Below, piece after piece: positions 1 to 9,122 of a DNA stretch of 64,000 nt. The DNA comes from Candidatus Phycosocius bacilliformis (GTDB taxonomy: Bacteria > Pseudomonadota > Alphaproteobacteria > Caulobacterales > Aquidulcibacteraceae): assembly GCF_003112735.1 (NCBI RefSeq), contig NZ_BFBR01000002.1:124001-188000 (forward strand), read 5' to 3'. A program made the position numbers and the translations under genes. Under the pieces are notes generated by a model. That model worked only from the letters and a program-made list of their open reading frames with translations, was not told the DNA's origin and did not search any database. Position 1 is the stretch's first letter. Every line of letters starts with the position of its first letter.

Positions 1-822
1 CGTGAGACCTCCACCGGTAATGTGGGCAAAGCCCTTCACGAGCCCGGCCTTGATTGCAGGCAACGCAAGCCGTGGATAAAGTCTGGTTGGTGTCAATAGG
101 GCCGCACCCAAGCTTTGCCCCGGGCTGAATGGGCAAGGCGCATCCCAGGCCAGGCCCGTTAGAGCCACCACTTTCCGGATCAATGAATAGCCATTGGAGT
201 GCGGACCCGAGGAGGGTAGGGCCACCAAAACATCGCCGGGGCGGATCGCCGATAATTTCGGCAGGACGTCTGCCCGCTCAACCGCACCCACAGTAAAGCC
301 TGCCAAATCATATTTGCCATCGGGATACATGCCGGGCATTTCGGCAGTTTCTCCGCCAATCAAAGCACAGCCAGCTTCCTTGCACGCACTTGCAATCCCG
401 CTGATGACGGCGGTGGCCACATCCAGGTCGAGCTTGCCGCATGCAAAATAGTCAAGAAAGAACAGAGGTTCCGCACCTTGGGCCAGTACGTCATTGACGC
501 ACATCGCCACGAGGTCTTGGCCAATAAAGTCGTGCAATCCCGCGGCCAAGGCAATTTCAAGCTTGGTTCCGACCCCATCCGTGCCAGAGACCAGAATGGG
601 ATCAGTCATTCCCAAGGCTTTGATGTCGAATAGCCCGCCAAAACCACCAAGAGCCGCATCTGCACCCCGTCGTGCCGTCGCCTTTGCTAAGGGCGCGATG
701 GCCTTAACAAGTGCCTCGCCCGCATCAATATCCACTCCCGCATCCTTGTAGGTTAGGCCATTGGCCGCGGAGGTGCCCTTTGGGGCAGACGAATGGGACG
801 GGGTGGGGGGCTGTTCGCGCAT
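1..822 (-). CDS. purM: Phosphoribosylformylglycinamidine cyclo-ligase (AIR synthetase), 3' end beyond the window
   Basis: Cytosolic enzyme of de novo purine synthesis. It closes FGAM to AIR using ATP. The reading frame is open from an ATG at 822 to the first base of the window (274 codons seen), so roughly the last fifth of a normal ~340-residue PurM is missing. Visible family signatures are the N-terminal [14 protein letters not shown], the glycine-rich SGTDGVGTK, the [13 protein letters not shown] segment and [11 protein letters not shown]. The first ~20 residues are a Ser/Pro-rich extension before the conserved YKDAGV, as is common. It is divergent from the small exported protein gene at 901, with about 78 bp between them for both promoters. 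No strong ribosome site was seen before the ATG. Confidence 0.95.
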   Translation of the reverse strand, partial: MREQPPTPSHSSAPKGTSAANGLTYKDAGVDIDAGEALVKAIAPLAKATARRGADAALGGFGGLFDIKALGMTDPILVSGTDGVGTKLEIALAAGLHDFIGQDLVAMCVNDVLAQGAEPLFFLDYFACGKLDLDVATAVISGIASACKEAGCALIGGETAEMPGMYPDGKYDLAGFTVGAVERADVLPKLSAIRPGDVLVALPSSGPHSNGYSLIRKVVALTGLAWDAPCPFSPGQSLGAALLTPTRLYPRLALPAIKAGLVKGFAHITGGGLT

Positions 823-900
823 GCAAGCGGTATGATCGGCTACAGGCTTTACCGCAAGAGTGTGTTTCACGTTGCCCTGCATTCGCGCTATAGGAGAAGC

Positions 901-1263
901 ATGACACGAAGAGACAGAATGGGCCGGATCGGCCAAATTGTGAGGGTTGGCCTTGTGGGTGCCTTGGTGGCGGTCAGCGCGCCCGCGTGGGCCCAAACCG
1001 GCATGACTGACAGCAGCCTAAGCCAAGTCAGCCTGGGTGCATCAGCGGTCTATCGTGGTATGGACGAGTGGGCACGCATGCGGACTGCCTTGAGCCGCTT
1101 ACAAGGTGTTTCGGTTTCCATCACGGCGATTTCAGTCGATGGTGCTTTGATCCAATTTCGCTTCTCAGGCACGTTTGAAAACTTGCAAGCCGTGCTCAAG
1201 ACGGGTGGCCTTGATCTTAAGATGGAAGCCAATGGGGCAGTTGTGCGCCTGGCGTCGTCTTAG
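901..1263 (+). CDS. Short exported protein resembling the C-terminal part of DUF2066 proteins
   Basis: 120-residue protein with a Sec signal peptide: basic n-region MTRRDRMGR, hydrophobic core around residues 11-28 and an AWA-Q cleavage-like site. The mature part ([14 protein letters not shown]...[23 protein letters not shown]) looks like the C-terminal repeat of DUF2066 proteins, which usually sit between purM and hda but are much longer. That assignment is inference from pattern only. The ATG at 901 is preceded by AGGAG; a longer frame from 793 would run into purM and start before the signal peptide, so it was rejected. It lies directly upstream of hdaA with 35 bp between, probably co-transcribed. 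Cellular role unknown. Confidence 0.75.
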   Translation: MTRRDRMGRIGQIVRVGLVGALVAVSAPAWAQTGMTDSSLSQVSLGASAVYRGMDEWARMRTALSRLQGVSVSITAISVDGALIQFRFSGTFENLQAVLKTGGLDLKMEANGAVVRLASS

Positions 1264-1298
1264 ACTTCCCGCGTGTAACCCTGTCAGATCATCCGTTC

Positions 1299-2015
1299 AT
1301 GACCCCGACCCAAGCCCAGCTTGATTTTGGCATCCCTGTTTACACAGCTGAATCTTTTTTGAATTCAGATGAAACCGCCCATGCGCGCGCCGCGTTGCAG
1401 CACTGGCGCACCTGGCCTGGTGGGGTATTGTGCCTGCATGGAGAGGCAGGCTCTGGTAAATCTCATCTGGGGGCGATTTGGGCGGGCGAGGCAGGCGCGG
1501 TCAGCCTGCGCGGACCTGACTTGTCATTGGCCTTCGTGGAATCACCCAAACCAGATGATCGGCTGACAGCTTTGATTGATGATGCTGACCAAGCCGACGA
1601 GACGGCCTTGTTTGCCCTTCTGACGCGGTTGGAGCGAGACGGCGGCGCAGTTTTATTACTGGCCCGGCAGGCACCCAGCCTTTGGCCTTATCATCTGGCA
1701 GATTTGCGCTCACGCTTGCGCGCGGTGCCGCACGAATGTTTGCGTCCTCCAGAAGTCCCGCTGCTGGCGCAATTGATTGTCCGCCATGCGGCCGCGCAGG
1801 GCTATCGGCTTGATGCGGCCTCGAGCACCTATCTGGCCGAACGTATCCCTCGCACTTTTGAAGCCGCCAAGGCTGTGACAGATCGGCTGCAGACAGTCGC
1901 AACTTATTCACTAAAATCGCCTATGGCTTTAGCTCAACGGGCCCTTCGCGCATATTATCCCGATGCGTGGCACGAGGCCGATGAACCTGATACCGGGGAT
2001 TTGTTTGAGGCCTAG
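1299..2015 (+). CDS. hdaA: DnaA-related regulator HdaA (regulatory inactivation of DnaA)
   Basis: 238-residue protein made of a DnaA-like AAA+ domain without the DnaA DNA-binding domain. The Walker A motif is GEAGSGKSH (residues 48-56) and the Walker B-like segment ALIDDADQ is at about 91-98. The N-terminal QAQLDFGIP matches the short sliding-clamp-binding peptide that Hda proteins carry. Known role in this family: with the DNA-loaded beta clamp it stimulates ATP hydrolysis by DnaA and so prevents re-initiation. It sits just 11 bp before ppk. The short N-terminus before the clamp motif supports the chosen ATG. Confidence 0.9.
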   Translation: MTPTQAQLDFGIPVYTAESFLNSDETAHARAALQHWRTWPGGVLCLHGEAGSGKSHLGAIWAGEAGAVSLRGPDLSLAFVESPKPDDRLTALIDDADQADETALFALLTRLERDGGAVLLLARQAPSLWPYHLADLRSRLRAVPHECLRPPEVPLLAQLIVRHAAAQGYRLDAASSTYLAERIPRTFEAAKAVTDRLQTVATYSLKSPMALAQRALRAYYPDAWHEADEPDTGDLFEA

Positions 2016-2026
2016 GCACCCACGTC

Positions 2027-4297
2027 ATGACCAAGATTTCTGATCCTGTCGATTCGACCACGCCCTCAGTACAGGGTTTGCCGATTACCCATGATCGGCT
2101 GGTAACGCGCAAAGCCCCTGTGCGGCGCCCTAAGGCGCGGGTGGCCGGCAATTTGGTTCCAGATCCGCAACGTTACCTCAATCGAGAATTGTCGTGGCTG
2201 GCCTTCAATGCCCGTGTGCTCGATGAATCTGAAAATCTCAACCATCCGATCATGGAGCGCCTGCGCTTCTTGTCGATTTGCGGCAGCAATCTCGACGAGT
2301 TTTACATGGTACGCGTCTCGGGTCTGCGTGAGCAGGTGCGCGATGGCATTAAGACGCCCTCACAGGATGGTCTGACCCCGACCCAACAATTGGAACGTAT
2401 CAACAAAGTGGCCTCGGTTCTGATGGATCGCCAGCAAGCCTGTTGGCAGGCGATACATGCGGAATTGCGTGAAGTTGGCTTCGCCGTAGTATCTGCCGAG
2501 GAAGCTGGCGAGATTGATCGTGATACGCTGCGCGATGATTTTCTCACCCAATTATTTCCGGTCTTGACGCCACTGGCGATTGACCCGGCTCACCCGTTTC
2601 CCTTCATTCCCAATCTCGGCTTCACCGTTGCCTTTCGTTTGCGGCGGGAGACAGACGGGCGGTTGATGACCGCTTTGGTTCCAGTACCGATGCATGCCGC
2701 CCGCTTCATGCCCTTACCGGTCCTCGATGGGGTGAGGCGATTTGTGCCCGTTGAGACTGCGATCCGGATGTTCGCCGATACGCTGTTTCCCGGCTATGAG
2801 GTGATCGGGTCGGGGGCGTTTCGCATCATCCGCGACAGCGATGTCGAATTACAAGAAGAGGCTGAAGACCTTGTCCGCCAAGCAGAGGCCGCCCTGCGGG
2901 AGCGGCGTAAGGGGGATGTGGTCCGCCTGAAGATTGAGGCCAGTACGCCGCCCGATTTGCAAGCCTTCATCATTGAACAATTGCGCGCCGCACCGAATGA
3001 AGTAGTGCGGGTGAATGGGATATTGGGCATTGCTCAATTGAGCCAGATCATTCCTGACGACCGGGCAGAACTCAAATTCAAGCCCTATGTTGCCCGCTTC
3101 CCCGAACGGATTCGCGATTTTGGCGGAGATTGCTTTGCCGCCATTCGTGCCAAAGATATCTTGGTTCACCACCCGTTTGAGAGCTTCGATGTCGTGGTGC
3201 AGTTTCTCCGGCAAGCTGCCAGTGACCCAAATGTACTGGCGATCAAGCAGACCCTGTATCGCACCTCGACAGATTCACCGATCGTGGCTGCCCTGATTGC
3301 GGCTGCTGAACAGGGCAAGTCGGTGACGGCTTTGGTGGAGATTAAGGCCCGTTTTGATGAAGAAGCCAATTTGAAATGGGCGCGCGATCTGGAGCGGGCT
3401 GGGGTCCATGTTGTTTATGGCTTTGTGCATCTGAAGACACATGCCAAAGTCTCTCTTGTCGTGCGCCGTGAAGGCAACAGCTTGCGCACCTACGCCCATT
3501 TTGGCACCGGCAATTATCACCCTGTCACCGCGCGTATTTACACCGACTTGTCTCTTTTTACCGCAGACCCGGCCTTTGGTCGTGATGCCGGCCGTTTGTT
3601 CAATTTTGTAACTGGCTATGCCACGCCGGCCCAAATGGAAAAGCTGTCGGTTTCGCCTGTCAATTTGAAGACGGTGCTCTTGGGTCTGATTGATAAGGAA
3701 ATCAATGCGGCTTTGGCCGGTAAGCCCTGCGGGGTTTGGGCGAAGATGAACTCGCTGGTTGATCCGGTCGTGATTGAAAAGCTCTATGAGGCCAGCCAAG
3801 CAGGGGTCCCCATCGATCTTGTCGTTCGCGGCATCTGCTGTCTGCGCCCTGGCGTTCCGGGAATGTCAGACAATATTCGGGTGAAGTCGATTGTTGGTCG
3901 TTTCCTTGAGCATTCCCGCATCGTCTGTTTTGCGAATGGCGCGGCTTTACCCAGTCCGTCGGCACGGGTTTATTTTTCGTCCGCCGACTGGATGCCGCGC
4001 AACCTTGATCGGCGGGTGGAAACCTTGGTGCCGATTGAAAACCCGACCGTGCATCAGCAAATCCTTGATCAAATCATGGTCGCCAATCTTGCCGATGAAG
4101 CTCAAAGTTGGCAGATGCAGTCCGACGGCACTTATCGGCGGGTACAATCTGCGTCTGGTGCCGCACCATTCAATGTCCATACCTGGTTTATGGAAAACCC
4201 CAGCCTCTCAGGCCGGGGGCGGGCAGCCAGTCTGACACGACCCCAGGCACCCAGGGTCAAGCCCACGCGCAAGTCTGCTCGCGCTGCCAAGGCCTAA
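2027..4297 (+). CDS. ppk: Polyphosphate kinase 1
   Basis: 756-residue PPK1 that reversibly transfers the gamma phosphate of ATP to polyphosphate chains. The N-domain signature [19 protein letters not shown] begins at about residue 49, after a variable N-terminal tail of ~45 residues. The phosphorylated histidine is expected in the [11 protein letters not shown] segment (about residue 472), and the second conserved histidine in GRFLEHSRI (about 629). Other family blocks seen are KQTLYRTS and [10 protein letters not shown]. The C-terminal ~40 residues are Arg/Lys/Ala rich. One base separates its stop from ppx, so kinase and exopolyphosphatase are almost certainly one transcript, as in many proteobacteria. 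Confidence 0.97.
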   Translation: MTKISDPVDSTTPSVQGLPITHDRLVTRKAPVRRPKARVAGNLVPDPQRYLNRELSWLAFNARVLDESENLNHPIMERLRFLSICGSNLDEFYMVRVSGLREQVRDGIKTPSQDGLTPTQQLERINKVASVLMDRQQACWQAIHAELREVGFAVVSAEEAGEIDRDTLRDDFLTQLFPVLTPLAIDPAHPFPFIPNLGFTVAFRLRRETDGRLMTALVPVPMHAARFMPLPVLDGVRRFVPVETAIRMFADTLFPGYEVIGSGAFRIIRDSDVELQEEAEDLVRQAEAALRERRKGDVVRLKIEASTPPDLQAFIIEQLRAAPNEVVRVNGILGIAQLSQIIPDDRAELKFKPYVARFPERIRDFGGDCFAAIRAKDILVHHPFESFDVVVQFLRQAASDPNVLAIKQTLYRTSTDSPIVAALIAAAEQGKSVTALVEIKARFDEEANLKWARDLERAGVHVVYGFVHLKTHAKVSLVVRREGNSLRTYAHFGTGNYHPVTARIYTDLSLFTADPAFGRDAGRLFNFVTGYATPAQMEKLSVSPVNLKTVLLGLIDKEINAALAGKPCGVWAKMNSLVDPVVIEKLYEASQAGVPIDLVVRGICCLRPGVPGMSDNIRVKSIVGRFLEHSRIVCFANGAALPSPSARVYFSSADWMPRNLDRRVETLVPIENPTVHQQILDQIMVANLADEAQSWQMQSDGTYRRVQSASGAAPFNVHTWFMENPSLSGRGRAASLTRPQAPRVKPTRKSARAAKA

Positions 4298-4298
4298 C

Positions 4299-5804
4299 AT
4301 GCCCAATCGTTTTGTCTTCAACCCGCTGCGCGATCAGGCTGTGATCGACATTGGATCGAACTCGGTGCGTCTGGTGATTTACCGCGTCGAAGGGCGGGCA
4401 AACGCGCCGGTGCTCAATGAAAAGGTGCTGGCGGGTTTAGGCCGTGGCATGCCCGAGACAGGTCGTCTTAATGCCGATGGTGTCCGTCGGGCCCTTGAAG
4501 CCTTGCGCCGTTTCCGGCTCCTGGTCGATGCCATTGGCGTTCAAACCATTCATGCCGTGGCCACAGCAGCCGTGCGTGATGCCAGTGATGGGCCTGACTT
4601 CATCAATCAGATCCGCAGCGAAGCAGGCTTTGATGTGCGCATCATTTCTGGGGCAGAGGAGGGACGCCTGTCTGCCCTGGGCGTTTTGGCAGGTGCACCG
4701 GGGGCAGGGGGTGTCGCCGGTGATTTGGGCGGGTCCAGTCTTGAATTGGTCACGCTCAGCCCCGAAGGACCGGGCAAAGCTGAAAGTTGGCAATTGGGCC
4801 CTTTGGCGATGGGGGTTGGCGATGTGTTCGACACCCGCGACGTGCGCCAGCGCATCGATAACATCTTGACCCGGTCGGATGTGTTGGCTGCTGGCAAGGG
4901 AACCGAGTTGCATGCTGTTGGCGGTGCGTGGCGGGCCATTGCCAAAATCGATATGATCACCCGCCATTATCCGCTGCAGGTCTTGCATAATTATGCGATG
5001 AGCCGGGCCGAGGCCCTGACGATTTGTGACTTTGTCGCGGGCCAATCTAAGCGTTCGCTTGAACGAATTGACGGATCAATTGGCAAGCGGGCCGACACTT
5101 TGCCCTATGCAGCAACCTTAATGCGCGCCCTTCTTGACCACGGTCAGTTCGACAGCGTGGTCATTTCGTCCCATGGCCTACGTGAAGGCATTTTGTTCGA
5201 AGCACTCAGCCCAGAAGAACGTGCGCAGGATCCCTTGGTGGCTGGCGCGATTGCCATGCTCGGATCTGATCCACGGATGCGGGAGTTTGGCGAAGCCTTG
5301 TTCTGGTGGGTGATGCCCGTGTTTGAGGATTTGCCACGACTGTTCCCGGCCCGCCGTGGTGAAGTATTGCGTGCTGCAGCCTGTATGCTGGCCGACATCG
5401 GGGCCACATTGCACCCTGACGACCGTGCACGCATTGCTTTCGAGATCGTGCTTCGGGCGCCTTATCCGGCTGCGTCCCATATCGAGCGGGTGTTTCTGGC
5501 CAGAGTGTGCGCGCGCCGATATGGCGCCAAACTCGATGAAATTGAGCCCAATCTGGTCAAGCGTCTGTTGGACGAAGAGCGCCTTGTACGGGCAGACGCA
5601 CTGGGTGCAGCAATTCGACTGGGCGCAGACCTTTCAGGCCGATCGGCCAAAATCCTAACCCAAACCCGGCTCAATCATCGCGACGGCAAACTGACCTTGT
5701 CTACCAACCCTGCCATGAAGGGCCTATTTGCCGAACAGGCCCTCAAACGGCTTGATCAATTGGGTCAGATTTTGAAGACCCCGGTGGCCACACTGGTCGA
5801 ATAA
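4299..5804 (+). CDS. ppx: Exopolyphosphatase / guanosine pentaphosphatase family (Ppx/GppA)
   Basis: 501-residue ASKHA-fold phosphatase that removes terminal phosphates from polyphosphate; family members may also hydrolyse pppGpp. Seen: the phosphate-binding IDIGSNSVRLVIY (residues ~13-25), the SGAEEGRLSA catalytic Glu region, and the second phosphate loop GDLGGSSLEL. A C-terminal helical (HD-like) region of ~190 residues follows, so this is the long form. The start ATG follows the ppk stop by one base, indicating translational coupling. It converges with rnd, only 17 bp separating the two stops. Confidence 0.94.
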   Translation: MPNRFVFNPLRDQAVIDIGSNSVRLVIYRVEGRANAPVLNEKVLAGLGRGMPETGRLNADGVRRALEALRRFRLLVDAIGVQTIHAVATAAVRDASDGPDFINQIRSEAGFDVRIISGAEEGRLSALGVLAGAPGAGGVAGDLGGSSLELVTLSPEGPGKAESWQLGPLAMGVGDVFDTRDVRQRIDNILTRSDVLAAGKGTELHAVGGAWRAIAKIDMITRHYPLQVLHNYAMSRAEALTICDFVAGQSKRSLERIDGSIGKRADTLPYAATLMRALLDHGQFDSVVISSHGLREGILFEALSPEERAQDPLVAGAIAMLGSDPRMREFGEALFWWVMPVFEDLPRLFPARRGEVLRAAACMLADIGATLHPDDRARIAFEIVLRAPYPAASHIERVFLARVCARRYGAKLDEIEPNLVKRLLDEERLVRADALGAAIRLGADLSGRSAKILTQTRLNHRDGKLTLSTNPAMKGLFAEQALKRLDQLGQILKTPVATLVE

Positions 5805-5821
5805 CCCATTGTGCGGTCTGA

Positions 5822-7009
5822 TCAGTCAGGCTCGCCATCTTCGACGATGGTTTCACTGGCCACATCAAAAACGCGCACGCGCTTGCCCTTCATGACCAGA
5901 CCAATCTCGCCGCGCTTAAGCTGCAGAGCCTTCTCGCCAAAGGCTTCGCGCCGCCAGCCCTTCATAGCGGGCACATCGGCATCGTCACTGGCCGCGATTG
6001 CTTCAAGGTCAGAAACAGTGGCGAGCAATTTTGACGCCACACCCAGACGTTCGGCTTCACACCGCAACAGCACTTTCAACAATTCCACCACTGGACCCAA
6101 GCCAGGTGGGCTTGGCGGCGACCGCTCTACCTTTGGCGCAAATTGGTTGGGATCATCCAGAGCCTCATTGAGAGCTTCAAGCAATTGCACCCCGCCTTTG
6201 GAACGACCAAAGCCCTTGGGCAAAGCGCGCATCCGGTCCATGGCGTCGGCATCGCGGGGCCGTTGCTCGGCAATCTCGTAAATGGCGTCATCTTTAAGGA
6301 TGCGCCCGCGGGGTACGTCGCGTTCTTGGGCAAACCACTCTCGCCACGTCGCGGCTGTAAAGAAGGCTGCCAAATAATCAGCCGAGAAACGCTTTGGCTT
6401 TAGACGCTTCCACGCATTCGCTGGCGTGGTGTCATAGGTAGCAGGATCCTCAAACGCCTTCATCTCCTCGCTAACCCACTCCATGCGGCCCTTTTGCTGC
6501 AATTGGGTCAGCATTTTCGGGTACAGGTCGCGCAAATGGGTCACATCGGCGAGTGCATAGGCCAGCTGGTTTTCCGACAAGGGCCTACGGCTCCAGTCAG
6601 TGAAGCGATGGGTTTTGTCGACAGGCCGATTGAGCATAGCCATGACCAAACCGTCATAGGCAATTTGCTCACCCAGTCCCAAGGCCATGGCTGCCGTTTG
6701 GGTATCAAATACCGGTGTCGGTAATCGCCCCTCCATCAGCCTGAAGAATATTTCCAAGTCTTGTCGCGGCGCATGAAACACTTTCATGACGTCTGGATTG
6801 GCCATCAAGGCAAAGAATGGATCAAGCGACAGGCCCTCAACAAAGGGATCGATCAGAATTTCCACATCACCTGCGGCAGCCTGGATCAAGCAAAGAAGTG
6901 GCCAATAAGTGGTTTCGCGCAGAAACTCGGTATCAACCGCGACATAAAGCTGCTGGGCGATCGCCGCGCACGCTTCAGCCAATTGTTGAGTCGTCTGTAT
7001 AAGTCTCAT
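5822..7009 (-). CDS. rnd: Ribonuclease D
   Basis: 395-residue 3'-5' exoribonuclease of the DEDDy group, acting in tRNA 3' maturation. Motif I is VDTEFLRE near residue 25, motif II is in HAPRQDLEIFF, and motif III has the YALADVTHL tyrosine-aspartate arrangement. An HRDC domain (about residues 205-285) and a C-terminal helical segment follow. The frame is open upstream to 7216, but the ATG at 7009 (MRLIQTTQQL) puts motif I at the usual distance. The ribosome site in front of it is weak. Divergent from aspS with ~190 bp between the two starts. Confidence 0.93.
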   Translation of the reverse strand: MRLIQTTQQLAEACAAIAQQLYVAVDTEFLRETTYWPLLCLIQAAAGDVEILIDPFVEGLSLDPFFALMANPDVMKVFHAPRQDLEIFFRLMEGRLPTPVFDTQTAAMALGLGEQIAYDGLVMAMLNRPVDKTHRFTDWSRRPLSENQLAYALADVTHLRDLYPKMLTQLQQKGRMEWVSEEMKAFEDPATYDTTPANAWKRLKPKRFSADYLAAFFTAATWREWFAQERDVPRGRILKDDAIYEIAEQRPRDADAMDRMRALPKGFGRSKGGVQLLEALNEALDDPNQFAPKVERSPPSPPGLGPVVELLKVLLRCEAERLGVASKLLATVSDLEAIAASDDADVPAMKGWRREAFGEKALQLKRGEIGLVMKGKRVRVFDVASETIVEDGEPD

Positions 7010-7197
7010 AAAGAAGCTATGACGCGGAATGCAGGAAAGTGCGAGGGGGTAAACTCGCCGGTAAGTGGCTAAATGCACATTTTTTCGCTTGGCGGTCGAT
7101 TTTGACTTATGGCGGCTTCTGCCCTCTTTTCTTGACCTTTTGGCCGCCAAAGGGTCTATCGCGCACTCAAACTCCCTTATTGAATCGGCCCCACACC

Positions 7198-8997
7198 ATG
7201 TCAGCCTTTCGTACACATACTTGCGGTGCCCTGCGCGCCGAACATGTTGGTCAAACCGTCAAGATCGCCGGCTGGATTCACCGCCGTCGTGACCATGGCG
7301 GGGTCGCCTTCATCGACTTGCGCGACCATTATGGCATTACCCAAATTGTTTGCGGACCAACCAATCCCAGCTTTGACCGCTTAACCCGGTTGCGGGCTGA
7401 AAGCGTCATAGGCGTTGAGGGCGAGGTGATCGCGCGCGATCCTGCAACCATCAATCCAGAGCTTGCCACCGGCGAGATTGAATTGCGCGTCATCAGCATT
7501 GAGGTGCACTCTGAAGTCACCAATGAATTGCCAGTGCCGGTCTTTGGTGAGCCCGATTATCCCGAAGACATTCGCATGCGCTATCGTTTCCTCGATCTGC
7601 GCCGCGAGACGTTGCACAACACCATTATGCTGCGCTCTAAAATGGTGAACAGCTTCCGCCGTCGCATGATGGAGCAGGGCTTTACGGAATTTACAACACC
7701 AATCCTGACAGCATCCAGCCCTGAGGGCGCGCGCGACTTTTTGGTTCCCAGTCGCCTAAACCCCGGCAAATTCTACGCGCTGCCGCAAGCACCCCAACAG
7801 TTCAAGCAATTGATCATGGTAGCGGGCTTTGACCGTTATTTCCAAATTGCGCCTTGCTTCCGCGACGAAGACCCCCGTGCGGATCGCTCTCCCACCGACT
7901 TCTACCAGCTTGATGTTGAAATGAGCTTTGTCACTCAGGACGATGTGTTCAACACGATGGAGCCGGTGATTGCCGGGGTGTTTGAAGAATTTGGCCAAGG
8001 CAAAAAGGTTGATCGCAATTGGACGCGGATTTCGTATAAGGATTCTGCGCTGTGGTATGGCACCGACAAGCCTGATTTGCGCAACCCGATCAAAATGGCA
8101 CTTGTGAGCGAGCATTTCAAAGGCTCTGGCTTTGCGATTTTCGCCAATCTGTTGGAACAGCCCGGGACGGAAGTGCGCGCCATTCCTGCCCCTGGTGGCG
8201 GCAGCCGCAAATTCTGCGACCGTATGAATGCCTTTGCCCAAAAGGAAGGCTTACCCGGCATGGGTTACATCTTCTGGCGGCAAGCCGAAGATGGCTCGGG
8301 CCTGGAGGCTGCAGGGCCTTTGGCCAAGAATATCGGGCCAGAACGCACGGAGGCCATCCGCCAGCAATTGGGCTTGCAATCAGGTGATGCCGCTTTCTTT
8401 TTGGGTGGCAAGCCACAGGCGTTTGAACGTATTGCGGGCAAAGCGCGCATGGTGATTGGCGATGAATTGGGGCTGACCGAAAAGGACCGCTTCGCATTTG
8501 CCTGGATCGTCGACTTCCCGATGTATGAGCGTGACGAAGAAACCGGTAAGATCGACTTCAGCCACAATCCGTTTTCGATGCCGCAGGGCGGGCTTGAGGC
8601 TTTGCAGGGCGATCCGTTGAGCGTCTATGCCTATCAATATGATTTGGCCTGCAATGGCTATGAGCTGGTCTCAGGGGGTATTCGCAATCATAAGCCCGAG
8701 ATCATGTTCAAAGCGTTTGAATTGGCAGGCTATCCGGCCTCAGAAGTCGAGGCCCGCTTTGGTGGCATGGTCAATGCCTTCCGTTATGGCGCGCCACCGC
8801 ACGGGGGCTGTGCGGCGGGGATTGAGCGGATGGTGATGCTGCTGGCTGGCACCGCCAATATCCGCGATGTCATCATGTTCCCGATGAACCAGAATGCGCA
8901 AGACCTGATGATGGGGGCCCCCAGCCTACCCACCCCGCAGCAATTGCGCGAATTGGGCCTGCGCGTGGTCCATGATGACAAAAAGGCCAATAGCTAA
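7198..8997 (+). CDS. aspS: Aspartyl-tRNA synthetase, bacterial type, probably non-discriminating (Asp/Asn)
   Basis: 599-residue class II aminoacyl-tRNA synthetase. The N-terminal OB fold binds the anticodon (residues ~1-105). Motif 2 ([16 protein letters not shown]), a bacterial GAD insertion and motif 3 ([18 protein letters not shown]) follow. In the anticodon fold the sequence is RRRDHGGV with His33, the residue found in non-discriminating enzymes such as that of Pseudomonas aeruginosa, where discriminating enzymes such as E. coli have Leu (RRRDLGS). This suggests it also makes Asp-tRNA(Asn), repaired by GatCAB; that is inference. The ATG at 7198 aligns with family N-termini; the upstream open frame from 7039 is not conserved-looking. 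Confidence 0.97.
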   Translation: MSAFRTHTCGALRAEHVGQTVKIAGWIHRRRDHGGVAFIDLRDHYGITQIVCGPTNPSFDRLTRLRAESVIGVEGEVIARDPATINPELATGEIELRVISIEVHSEVTNELPVPVFGEPDYPEDIRMRYRFLDLRRETLHNTIMLRSKMVNSFRRRMMEQGFTEFTTPILTASSPEGARDFLVPSRLNPGKFYALPQAPQQFKQLIMVAGFDRYFQIAPCFRDEDPRADRSPTDFYQLDVEMSFVTQDDVFNTMEPVIAGVFEEFGQGKKVDRNWTRISYKDSALWYGTDKPDLRNPIKMALVSEHFKGSGFAIFANLLEQPGTEVRAIPAPGGGSRKFCDRMNAFAQKEGLPGMGYIFWRQAEDGSGLEAAGPLAKNIGPERTEAIRQQLGLQSGDAAFFLGGKPQAFERIAGKARMVIGDELGLTEKDRFAFAWIVDFPMYERDEETGKIDFSHNPFSMPQGGLEALQGDPLSVYAYQYDLACNGYELVSGGIRNHKPEIMFKAFELAGYPASEVEARFGGMVNAFRYGAPPHGGCAAGIERMVMLLAGTANIRDVIMFPMNQNAQDLMMGAPSLPTPQQLRELGLRVVHDDKKANS

Positions 8998-9076
8998 ATC
9001 AGCCTAAGGCCTCTCTCCCGGTCTATAGGTCTAGGTTGAGGACGCAGCTTCACAAACCATACATGGGTCAGACGCG

Positions 9077-9105
9077 GGCAGGCCCAACTTTTGTTGGGAC
9101 CTGCC
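9077..9105. terminator. Hairpin between convergent aspS and M3 peptidase genes
   Basis: A 12-bp stem: GGCAGGCCCAAC, loop TTTT, then GTTGGG and CCTGCC with one bulged A. It lies in the 125-bp gap between two converging genes, where a bidirectional transcription end is expected. No T-run follows on either strand, so it is not a textbook intrinsic terminator; it could act with Rho or protect mRNA 3' ends. Confidence 0.4.
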
Positions 9106-9122
9106 ATGTCGGGCATTATGGG

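Noticed and set aside
1501-1911. 136-residue minus-strand frame inside hdaA
   Set aside because: Antisense shadow; hdaA has complete motif support.
6143-7072. Long plus-strand frames antisense to rnd
   Set aside because: Shadows of the rnd frame caused by high G+C; they lack start signals and motifs.
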